Assembly (NCBI GenBank): GCA_963667535.2
Contig: CAXXDU010000002.1
Coordinates: 1,364,001 to 1,428,000 of the forward strand
From: UBA5614 sp963667535
Lineage (GTDB): Bacteria > Cloacimonadota > Cloacimonadia > Cloacimonadales > Cloacimonadaceae
Direction of reading: 5' to 3'
DNA: 64,000 nucleotides
This document shows positions 7,708-13,915 of the stretch, in pieces. Both the position numbers and the translations under genes were made by a program. How positions within the stretch are numbered: position 1 is the stretch's first letter; each line of letters starts with the position of its first letter. The notes under the pieces were generated by a model that saw nothing but the letters and a program-made list of their open reading frames with translations, was not told the DNA's origin and searched no databases.

Positions 7708-8514
7708 ATGAAAAATACAGAACTTAAAATCATTCAGATTGTACCGTTGAACGAACAATACTTCCAATTGTCAGTATCTTATGATGGTGAATTCGCTGAC
7801 GGAGATATATTGCCGGGTCAGTTCTTTCAGTTGCAGACATCCGCGCCACCCTTTGAAGGATATAGAAGACTGGAGTATCCTCTGTTCAGGAAACCTTTCA
7901 GTGTTTATGATGTGGACGAAGAGACAAAAACTTTAACGTTCATGATTAAACAGGTTGGTTTGGGGACGCTCAAACTAAGGAATCGAAATCCCGGAGAAAA
8001 GCTTGAACTGCTTGGTCCCTTGGGCAATGGTTTTCCTATAACATCATTTTCTTCGTCTGTATTGATAAGCGGGGGGATAGGTTATCCGCCACTGAATTTT
8101 CTTAAACGGAAATTATTGGAGAAGCATGGGAATGTATATTGGCTGCATGGCGGAAGAGAAAAGCAAGATGCAGTCTCTGATGTTTTCCCTTGTGATGAGG
8201 TCTGGACAGACAACGGGGATTTGGGGAATGAAGGTTTTGTGACAGAGGGCTTAAACAATTATCTAATCGAGAATACCGCTATTGAGTCCATCTATGCCTG
8301 TGGACCGGACCAAATGCTCAAAGCATGCAGCGAAATCGCCGCTAAGCATAATACTGAGCTTTATGTTTCTTTTGAGGATTATATGGTCTGCGGCATTGGC
8401 GTTTGCCATGGCTGCGTGGTTAGGGTCAAGGCTGACAATCCAACCGGAATTGTTTATAAAACTGTATGCAAGGACGGACCGGTTTTTAATTCCAGGGATA
8501 TAATCTGGGATTAG
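7708..8514 (+). CDS. pyrK: Dihydroorotate dehydrogenase electron-transfer subunit
   Basis: FAD and [2Fe-2S] subunit that passes electrons from the class 1B PyrD to NAD+. The RKPFSVYD segment fits the FAD site of the ferredoxin-reductase fold, and SGGIGYPP the NAD-binding loop. The cluster ligands are C228, C233, C236 and C254 (C-x4-C-x2-C-x17-C). ATG 7708 is chosen over ATG 7684 because TAAGGG lies at proper distance and the earlier start would sit inside pyrC. 268 residues, normal for the family. Pairing with PyrD implies NAD-dependent orotate formation. Confidence 0.95.
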   Translation: MKNTELKIIQIVPLNEQYFQLSVSYDGEFADGDILPGQFFQLQTSAPPFEGYRRLEYPLFRKPFSVYDVDEETKTLTFMIKQVGLGTLKLRNRNPGEKLELLGPLGNGFPITSFSSSVLISGGIGYPPLNFLKRKLLEKHGNVYWLHGGREKQDAVSDVFPCDEVWTDNGDLGNEGFVTEGLNNYLIENTAIESIYACGPDQMLKACSEIAAKHNTELYVSFEDYMVCGIGVCHGCVVRVKADNPTGIVYKTVCKDGPVFNSRDIIWD

Positions 8515-8531
8515 TTCGCAGTTCCGCATGG

Positions 8532-8567
8532 TGTCGTTCCTGCGCAGGCAGGAATCCAGCCTGTTTT
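8532..8567 (+). repeat. Hairpin repeat, left-type copy of cassette 2
   Basis: Identical in the hairpin core (TTCCTGC, GCAG loop, GCAGGAA) to 4464-4499, followed by TCCAGCCTGTTTTAAAATCT, which continues into the cassette leader. Confidence 0.85.
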
Positions 8568-8591
8568 AAAATCTAAAAAAAGAGTCCGACT

Positions 8592-8888
8592 ATGAAAAGA
8601 TATTACGTATACATTCTCGCCAGTGAGAGAAACGGCACTTTATATATCGGGATGACAAGTAATCTGGCAGTAAGGGTAATGGCGCATAAAGACAATACAT
8701 TTAAAGGTTTCACGGATTCATATAATGTTACTAAACTAGTTTATTTTGAGAGTTATGAAACTCCCTTGGAAGCAATAATGAGAGAAAAACAATTAAAGAA
8801 ATGGAAACGAAGCTGGAAGAAGAGAATAATCGAAGAATTGAATCCGGAGTGGGAAGATTTGTCTGAAAAGGAAGATTTTGTACTTTAG
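8592..8888 (+). CDS. GIY-YIG nuclease domain protein (cassette copy 2)
   Basis: Paralogue of the gene at 6001, same length (98) with seven substitutions (positions 35, 43, 52, 54, 56, 59 and 83). All GIY-YIG landmarks are kept: YVYIL, YIG, R28, and the EAIMREKQLKKWK helix. The leader TAAAAAAAGAGTCCGACT matches that of copy 1. Conservation of the reading frame, with changes mostly conservative, suggests selection on the protein rather than a decaying passenger. Function as a DNA nuclease is from the family; mobilisation of the cassette is inferred. Confidence 0.85.
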   Translation: MKRYYVYILASERNGTLYIGMTSNLAVRVMAHKDNTFKGFTDSYNVTKLVYFESYETPLEAIMREKQLKKWKRSWKKRIIEELNPEWEDLSEKEDFVL

Positions 8889-8922
8889 AACAGGCTGGAT
8901 CCCTGCCTGCGCAGGGACGACA
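8889..8922 (-). repeat. Hairpin repeat, right-type copy of cassette 2
   Basis: AACAGGCTGGATCCCTGCCT, GCGCAGGGACGACA. Compared with the other right-type copies, both T-to-C and A-to-G changes occur at positions that pair in the stem, so the hairpin is preserved. Confidence 0.85.
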
Positions 8923-8989
8923 CCCTAAAGGGTGTCCAACAAACAAAACCGCATAAATGCGGAACGACAAACATAAAGAAGAGAATACT

Positions 8990-9895
8990 ATGAATAGATT
9001 ACAAACCAAACTTGGTAAACTGGAGTTAGCAAATCCTGTTACCGTTGCCTCAGGCACTTTCGGGACAGAATACAGCGAGTTTTTTGACTTAAACAAATTA
9101 GGTGCATTTGTTACGAAGACTATCACACTTCACGAAAAACAAGGGAATCCTACTCCAAGGTTATATGAAACAGAAGCAGGATTGCTCAATTCCATCGGCT
9201 TGCAGAATCCGGGAGTGGATTTATTCGTTAAAGAACATCTTCCTGTTTTAAAACAAAAAATCAGTATACCAATCATTGTAAGTCTGTCCGGTGGTACCAT
9301 TCAGGAGTTCACTTCCATTCTAAAAGCATTGGAGAAAGCAGAGGGCATCGCAGGCTATGAAATCAATATTTCCTGTCCCAATGTGGAAAAAGAGGGTATA
9401 GCCTTCGGAGTCGATGCTTTGGTTGTTTACGAGCTTATCCGCAGGCTAAGAAATCTTTCTGAGAAAGAGCTGATAATCAAGCTTACTCCAAATGTTACGG
9501 ATATATCTAGTATCGCCATGGCAGCTGAAGAAGGTGGGGCAGATAGCCTGGCAATGATAAACACTGTCACCGGGATGGCGATTGATCCACTGACAGGCAA
9601 GTCCCGTATCAAGATGGGTGTCTGCGGATATAGCGGACCTGCCATCAAACCCATAGCTCTGGCTAATGTGTATAAGGTAGCTAAGAAAGTGAGAATCCCT
9701 ATCCTGGCAATGGGTGGAATCTGCACGTGGCAGGATGCAATGGAGTTCTTTTATGCCGGAGCCGGCGCTATAGCCATCGGAACATATAACTTCGTTAAAC
9801 CAACAGCTGCGCTGGATACAGTTATGGGATTGGAGCATCATTTTGAACAGAATGAAATGTGCCTGAAGGATATTATCGGGAAAGTGAGTTTTTAA
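8990..9895 (+). CDS. pyrD: Dihydroorotate dehydrogenase, class 1B catalytic subunit
   Basis: FMN enzyme that oxidises dihydroorotate to orotate, working with PyrK. Features: NPVTVASGTFG near the N-terminus, NSIGLQNPG, the active-site segment INISCPNV with the catalytic Cys of this class, KLTPNV, and the phosphate-binding GGICTWQDAMEFFYAGA region. ATG 8990 (301 residues) is chosen over the longer in-frame start at 8957, because the extra 11 residues are encoded by cassette 2 repeat sequence and AGAAGAG lies at the right place. Last gene of the pyr set here. Confidence 0.96.
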   Translation: MNRLQTKLGKLELANPVTVASGTFGTEYSEFFDLNKLGAFVTKTITLHEKQGNPTPRLYETEAGLLNSIGLQNPGVDLFVKEHLPVLKQKISIPIIVSLSGGTIQEFTSILKALEKAEGIAGYEINISCPNVEKEGIAFGVDALVVYELIRRLRNLSEKELIIKLTPNVTDISSIAMAAEEGGADSLAMINTVTGMAIDPLTGKSRIKMGVCGYSGPAIKPIALANVYKVAKKVRIPILAMGGICTWQDAMEFFYAGAGAIAIGTYNFVKPTAALDTVMGLEHHFEQNEMCLKDIIGKVSF

Positions 9896-9987
9896 GATAC
9901 CCGCTTTCGCAGGTATGACACACTTTAAGATACCCGCTTTCGCAGGTATGACACACATTAAGATACCCGCATTCGCAGGTATGACAC
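9894..9987. repeat. Three tandem hairpin units, period 33
   Basis: Units beginning at 9894, 9927 and 9960 read AAGATACCCGCTTTCGCAGG then TATGACACAC, each able to fold ATACC/GGTAT plus a GC-rich inner stem closed by TTTC (GAAA on the other strand). They begin in the pyrD stop region and end 4 nt from the convergent MFS gene. They correspond to the GTGTCATTCCTGCGAAAGCG units at 1248-1560, with a paired stem change. Confidence 0.85.
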
Positions 9988-9991
9988 TCAA

Positions 9992-11173
9992 TCACTTCGT
10001 CTTCACTCTCAGTACAAAATAAACCAAGCCCAGCATACCAAAGCCGGATGCGATAAAGAAGTTTATCTGCGGACTGGCTTTCCATAACCAGGCTCCACCA
10101 AAGGCGGCAACAGAGACTATCACATCCCGTATCAGGTAATATGAACCGAAGGTACTGGCTTTTGCGCCTTCAGGAGCAAGGGCTAGAATTAGTGATTTGC
10201 GGGTGGGTTCTCCGAATTCTTTCAGACCTCTGATGATGAAAGCAACTACAAACATAGTAAAACTGTGGCAGAATGCCAGGACCAGCGGAAAGATGGTGAA
10301 ATTGAAGAAGGTAATAGCGATATACGGTTTGCGGGTGCCTTTATCTGCCAAATATGCGACCGGAATATAGATGAGCATGGCTGTGACCATTTCGATAGCT
10401 GTAAGTGCACCGAACTGCACAGCAGAAAGCTTATTGTTATTCATTACCCAAACCACCACAAAGGCATAGGGAATTTGTTCACAAAAACGTACTAATATGT
10501 CTGAAACAAGCAAATTGCTGAGATTGGGGCTGAATTTCTTTATCTTCTCACCCTCAGGTCTGGCTTCTTTTTCGGGTGGTTTGTCCTCAATCAGTTTCTG
10601 TTGGACAATGATAGCAATAATGGCAAAAAAGATGGCTGCCAGAAAGGCATAGCGTACTCCTTGCACTCTGCCGAAAGTGACTATGAAAAAGCCGCCTATC
10701 ACAGGACCCAATGCCATGGGGATTCTGCGAATGAGCGAATGGACTGAGACACCCATTGTATGCTTATTCTTTGGTAAAACAGAAGAGAGCAGATTCATAG
10801 AGGCAGGTAGCGATATGGCGGTCCAGGACAGGAAGAAACAAGCGCCGATGATAACAGCATACCAGACCGGGAAGATAACCACAATCAGATAACCAAAGAT
10901 AGCCATGCCGTTAAAGATAAAGAGTGCTTTCTTATAACCCAGTTTATCCGCCAGCCAGCCACCGGGATATGAATACAAAGCAGAAAGCAGATTATCCATG
11001 CCATTGAGCAGACCGATAATGATAGGACTTCCGCCCAAAGCAATCAGATATATGGGCAGGAAACGCTCTGCCATTTTCTCACCCAAGCCTACAAAGATAG
11101 CCATCAGCAGCATTGCCACCATGCTCTTTCTAAGCCCTAGAAAACCAGTTACCTGCTTAATCTTTTCGTTCAT
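9992..11173 (-). CDS. MFS transporter
   Basis: Inner-membrane major facilitator superfamily permease, 393 residues with about 12 hydrophobic helices and a long polar central loop (near KPPEKEARPEGEKIKKFSP), as usual between the two six-helix halves. The A-motif-like segment GGWLADKLGYKKA lies between helices 2 and 3, and a second copy, AYLADKGTRKPYI, in the other half. Substrate unknown. ATG 11173 is preferred to the TTG three bases upstream, with ATAGGT on the minus strand as ribosome binding site. Convergent with pyrD. Confidence 0.85.
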   Translation of the reverse strand: MNEKIKQVTGFLGLRKSMVAMLLMAIFVGLGEKMAERFLPIYLIALGGSPIIIGLLNGMDNLLSALYSYPGGWLADKLGYKKALFIFNGMAIFGYLIVVIFPVWYAVIIGACFFLSWTAISLPASMNLLSSVLPKNKHTMGVSVHSLIRRIPMALGPVIGGFFIVTFGRVQGVRYAFLAAIFFAIIAIIVQQKLIEDKPPEKEARPEGEKIKKFSPNLSNLLVSDILVRFCEQIPYAFVVVWVMNNNKLSAVQFGALTAIEMVTAMLIYIPVAYLADKGTRKPYIAITFFNFTIFPLVLAFCHSFTMFVVAFIIRGLKEFGEPTRKSLILALAPEGAKASTFGSYYLIRDVIVSVAAFGGAWLWKASPQINFFIASGFGMLGLVYFVLRVKTK

Positions 11174-11290
11174 CAATACCTATCATTATCTGTTCTTTTA
11201 CACGCAATTACTACATAGTATAACAACATATTCCAGTCAAGTACTGACTTATATCCTTAGGCAATCTTCTTTCTTTCCCGTTGCTATGTA

Positions 11291-11389
11291 GTACGAATCT
11301 CGATAGAATCACCGTACTTTCTCGGTATTAATTCGGACTTAGTCCGAGGAAGTACCGAGAAAGTACCGAGAAAGTATAGGGATTCGTAC
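11291..11389. repeat. 99-bp near-palindrome with 11-nt phased words (copy E)
   Basis: GTACGAATC and GATTCGTAC form the outer ends of an almost symmetric palindrome centred near 11340 on CGGACTTAGTCCG. CCGAG recurs at 11344, 11355 and 11366 on the right arm, and CTCGG/TTCGG at 11321 and 11332 on the left arm, all 11 nt apart. It lies between the divergent MFS gene and the DUF134 operon. The remainder of 11174-11545 shows no gene. Confidence 0.75.
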
Positions 11390-11545
11390 CGGATGAAAAA
11401 AAGATATGCGGAAGCGATAAATTGGTATCCATTGACATATACATTTCTGTCTTGGGTGGTTTGAGGTTGACCTTGTTGATTTAGTAGTTGACATGGTGAC
11501 GGTGAATAATTTTTATGCACATATGTTCACAATAAAGAGAGGAAA

Positions 11546-12010
11546 ATGGGAAGAAACTGTATAAGCCGGCACATACATTCAGCACCTGTTATCAAGGGTA
11601 TGCGACCCTTTGGCAGATGCGGTAATAGTAAGCAGAAAATTGTGCTTTCCTTAGATGAATATGAAGCAATCAGATTATTGGACTACCAGCATTTAAACCA
11701 GGTTGAAGCAGCGGTTATCATGCAAATATCCAGATCAACCCTGACCAGAATCTATGAAAGAGCCAGGGTGAAATTTGCCACTGCTTTGGTGGAAGGTAGC
11801 ATGCTCCTGATTGAGGGCGGGGAAATCCAGTTTAGTAACCATATATACCACTGCAATCACTGTCACAAGGAAATTCATTCGTTAGAAGCTGCTATTTCAC
11901 AGTGTCCGCAATGCAATTCGACTCAAATAGAATCTTTAGACGAATGTCATCAAAAGGAATGCAGAAAATGCAGAAAATGTCATAGAGGAGGTAGAAATGC
12001 CAAGACATGA
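11546..12010 (+). CDS. DUF134 (UPF0251) family DNA-binding protein with a C-terminal zinc-ribbon-like tail
   Basis: The N-terminal 95 residues match the DUF134 pattern: LSLDEYEAIRLLDYQHLNQV, then a helix-turn-helix of sigma-70 region-4 type (AAVIMQISRSTLTRIYERAR) and the ending LLIEGGEI. The C-terminal 55 residues carry paired cysteines and histidines (HCNHCHKEIHS, CPQCNS, ECRKCRKCH) that could bind zinc or an iron-sulfur cluster. A regulator of the downstream cluster is a reasonable inference. GAGAGGAAA precedes the ATG. Its end overlaps the start of the next gene by 14 nt. Confidence 0.88.
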   Translation: MGRNCISRHIHSAPVIKGMRPFGRCGNSKQKIVLSLDEYEAIRLLDYQHLNQVEAAVIMQISRSTLTRIYERARVKFATALVEGSMLLIEGGEIQFSNHIYHCNHCHKEIHSLEAAISQCPQCNSTQIESLDECHQKECRKCRKCHRGGRNAKT

Positions 12011-12293
12011 TGGAACCGGACCGCAAGGGTCAGGAAAACCGGGACAGGGCAAGGGTCACTGCCGCACAGAGGAAAATCGTGAGCATAATGGCTTGCACAT
12101 GCACAAACATAATCATCGTCATAGACTCGCTTGCTGCATCAACAACCATAATGACAAGCGAAGCCCCATGTATGAATATCAAGTGGAAGAACTGAATAAC
12201 AGAAAGCAAGCCTTGCAGAAAGAAATGCAATGGCTGGAAGCCAGAATCAAAGAATTAGGAGAAAACAATGAAAATAGCAATACCGGCAACTGA
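11997..12293 (+). CDS. DUF5320-like small protein
   Basis: 98 residues. It starts MPRHDGTGPQGSGKPGQGKG, the glycine-rich opening of DUF5320 proteins, followed by a histidine-rich middle (HMHKHNHRHRL) and a C-terminal coiled coil (ELNNRKQALQKEMQWLEARI). DUF5320 proteins sit beside NifX/NifB-like and Mrp genes in many anaerobes; their function is unknown. GAGGAGGT gives a strong ribosome binding site inside the end of the previous gene, and its own end overlaps the next gene, pointing to translational coupling. Confidence 0.8.
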   Translation: MPRHDGTGPQGSGKPGQGKGHCRTEENREHNGLHMHKHNHRHRLACCINNHNDKRSPMYEYQVEELNNRKQALQKEMQWLEARIKELGENNENSNTGN

Positions 12294-12651
12294 AGAAAGC
12301 ATCTTGTGTCCACATTTTGGACACGCACCATTATTTGCCATTATCGAATTGAACCCTGAGACAAAAGAGATTGTAAACACAATCCTGCTAAAGCCTGAAA
12401 TGGGCGGTCATTCGGCTGTCCCACCCTGGCTCAGGTCTTTGGGGGTAAGCGCTCTGATCGCCGGAGGGCTGGGTGCTCTTGCCATCGAAAACCTGAATAA
12501 CCACGAGATTGATGTATTCTATGGTGCAGAAGAACTTAATGTGAATGAAATTGCTGAGCTTTGGATGAAAGATGAATTGGTTCTAAACCCACAACCTTGT
12601 AATCATACCCATGATCATAATTGTGAACATTCGGAGCATGCGCATGGCTAA
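12268..12651 (+). CDS. Dinitrogenase iron-molybdenum cofactor family protein (NifX/NifB C-terminal-like)
   Basis: 127 residues of the NifX-like alpha/beta fold: MKIAIPATEESILCPHFGHA opening with the CPHFG motif, GVSALIAGGLGALAIENL in the middle, and the DVFYGAE segment. Family members bind FeMo-cofactor precursors or other iron-sulfur species. The C-terminal tail (PCNHTHDHNCEHSEHAHG) is rich in histidine and cysteine and may bind metal. No nitrogenase genes are visible, so a general metal-cluster role is more likely. GGAG precedes the ATG; the 3' end overlaps the Mrp gene. Confidence 0.88.
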   Translation: MKIAIPATEESILCPHFGHAPLFAIIELNPETKEIVNTILLKPEMGGHSAVPPWLRSLGVSALIAGGLGALAIENLNNHEIDVFYGAEELNVNEIAELWMKDELVLNPQPCNHTHDHNCEHSEHAHG

Positions 12652-13465
12652 TCCTGCAGATATTCAAGCCAACGATGCCAAGTTAATCGCTGAAGCTCTG
12701 GATAAAATCAGATATAAAATCATGGTCTTTAGCGGAAAAGGTGGTGTAGGTAAATCAACTATAGCTGTCAATCTGGCTTATGGACTGGCTATGCTGGGCA
12801 AGAATGTTGGTCTTTTGGATGCTGATATTCACGGACCTTCAGTTGCCAGAATGACAGGTAGTGATGGAGCGAGAGCCACTGCCAGCCCGGATGGCAAAAT
12901 AATCCCGGTTAAATTACACGATAATTTCCATGCTCTGTCCATCGCTAATCTGATTGAGAATGCAGATGCTGCTTTGATTTGGCGTGGTCCCATGAAGATG
13001 AGCGCTCTCAAAGACATGATTCAAAACACCGAATGGGGTGAATTGGATTACCTGATTGTGGATTGTCCTCCCGGTACAGGTGACGAACCTCTGTCTGTTG
13101 CTCAGCTTTTGGGTAAAGTGGATGGAGCAGTCGTGGTCAGTTCTGCTCAGGATATTGCACTACTGGATGTCCGCAAGAGCTTAGATTTTGCTCGTCAACT
13201 CAATATTCCGATTTTGGGAATGATAGAAAACATGTCATTCATAGCTTGCCCGCATTGTGGAGAAAAGATACACCTTTATGAAGGTGAAGGTATTCCTAAA
13301 GCCCTGATTGATTATAATTTAGATTTACTGGCAAGAATGCCGTTTGATAGGAATATCACTGACAGTTGCGATAAAGGCAGACCGTTTATTTATGACTTTG
13401 GCAAGACCGAATCAGCCATTATTCTACAGGACTTTGTCCAAAAAATCGTAAACAAACTGGAGTAA
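12644..13465 (+). CDS. Mrp/NBP35-type P-loop ATPase, iron-sulfur carrier
   Basis: 273 residues. The deviant Walker A motif GKGGVGKST is at residues 31-39, followed by LLDADIHGPSVARM, the DCPPGTGDEPLS motif, and the cluster-bridging C202-P-H-C205. Family members (Mrp, ApbC, NBP35) hold a [4Fe-4S] cluster at a dimer interface and pass it to apo-proteins in the cytoplasm. ATG 12644 is chosen because GGAG at 12633-12636 fits it; an in-frame ATG at 12611 lies deep in the preceding gene. Fourth gene of a tightly overlapping set. Confidence 0.93.
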   Translation: MANPADIQANDAKLIAEALDKIRYKIMVFSGKGGVGKSTIAVNLAYGLAMLGKNVGLLDADIHGPSVARMTGSDGARATASPDGKIIPVKLHDNFHALSIANLIENADAALIWRGPMKMSALKDMIQNTEWGELDYLIVDCPPGTGDEPLSVAQLLGKVDGAVVVSSAQDIALLDVRKSLDFARQLNIPILGMIENMSFIACPHCGEKIHLYEGEGIPKALIDYNLDLLARMPFDRNITDSCDKGRPFIYDFGKTESAIILQDFVQKIVNKLE

Positions 13466-13480
13466 TCAGGTTGTTACAAA

Positions 13481-13559
13481 GCATCTCATAGATTGTACAG
13501 GTATGAAAACCCTTGACTTATGGTTAAGGTCTTTATATCGGTAAATCTATGGGAGATGC
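13481..13559 (+). promoter_or_regulatory. Nested inverted repeat, candidate structured leader
   Basis: Arms GCATCTCATAGATT (13481-13494) and AATCTATGGGAGATGC (13544-13559) pair apart from two extra bases. Inside, CCTTGAC/GTTAAGG forms a second hairpin. The right arm holds GGGAG, 13 nt before the ATG of the next gene, so the fold could mask translation signals. It matches no riboswitch class that I can recognise. Confidence 0.4.
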
Positions 13560-13568
13560 GTAACAGAT

Positions 13569-13826
13569 ATGAGAACAGGTAAAATTATCGATATCGAATG
13601 CCGTTGTGGCTTTAAGCTTTTCCGCTATTTCAAGGCAGGAAAAGGCAGACTTATCAAGCTGATGATTAGCAGCCTGGAAGCTGATACAGTCGGGTTGAAG
13701 GGAATGGCAACCTTTAGCCGTCCGGTCTGTCCGCAATGTGCTAAAGAACTCGGTATCATCATGATGATTCATGGAGAGCCTGCTCTCAAGATAAATCAAG
13801 GAACGATACAAAGCATAAGAATCTGA
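13569..13826 (+). CDS. Small cysteine-pair protein (85 aa)
   Basis: Not assigned to a named family. It has an N-terminal ECRCG pair and a C-terminal VCPQCAKELG pair, which together could form a zinc ribbon. A basic stretch KAGKGRLIKLM lies between them, and there is no signal peptide or membrane segment. No clear ribosome binding site adjoins the ATG; the nearest purine run is in the right arm of the inverted repeat upstream. It follows the Mrp cluster on the same strand and may belong to it functionally, but the 100-nt gap and the structured leader suggest separate control. Confidence 0.6.
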   Translation: MRTGKIIDIECRCGFKLFRYFKAGKGRLIKLMISSLEADTVGLKGMATFSRPVCPQCAKELGIIMMIHGEPALKINQGTIQSIRI

Positions 13827-13839
13827 AGATATTTTAATA

Positions 13840-13867
13840 TTGACAACAAATGCGGTTTATTAATAAT
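13840..13867 (+). promoter_or_regulatory. Candidate sigma-70-type promoter of the first DUF5916 gene
   Basis: TTGACA (13840) and AATAAT (13862) with a 16-nt spacer, about 50 nt before the start codon. The paralogous gene at 18260 has the same arrangement. Confidence 0.45.
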
Positions 13868-13915
13868 GCACAGTGCGTGTAATATGTCATAATCGTTCGG
13901 AAAACTGGAGGCTTA

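Larger units (their letters stand above)
8532..8965 (+). mobile_element. GIY-YIG cassette 2 (uninterrupted)
   Basis: Left hairpin repeat 8532-8567, leader, GIY-YIG gene 8592-8888, inverted hairpin repeat 8889-8922, then two small hairpins (ACACCCTAAAGGGTGT at about 8919, CCGCATAAATGCGG at about 8949). An outer pair GTTCCGCAT (8521-8529) and ATGCGGAAC (8957-8965) also inverts around the unit. It lies between pyrK and pyrD. The right hairpin carries paired changes (TCCC/GGGA for TTCC/GGAA) that keep the stem. Confidence 0.65.

Noticed and set aside
9894..9987. Short regular tandem repeats resembling a CRISPR
   Set aside because: The units are contiguous palindromes of period 33 with no unique spacers.
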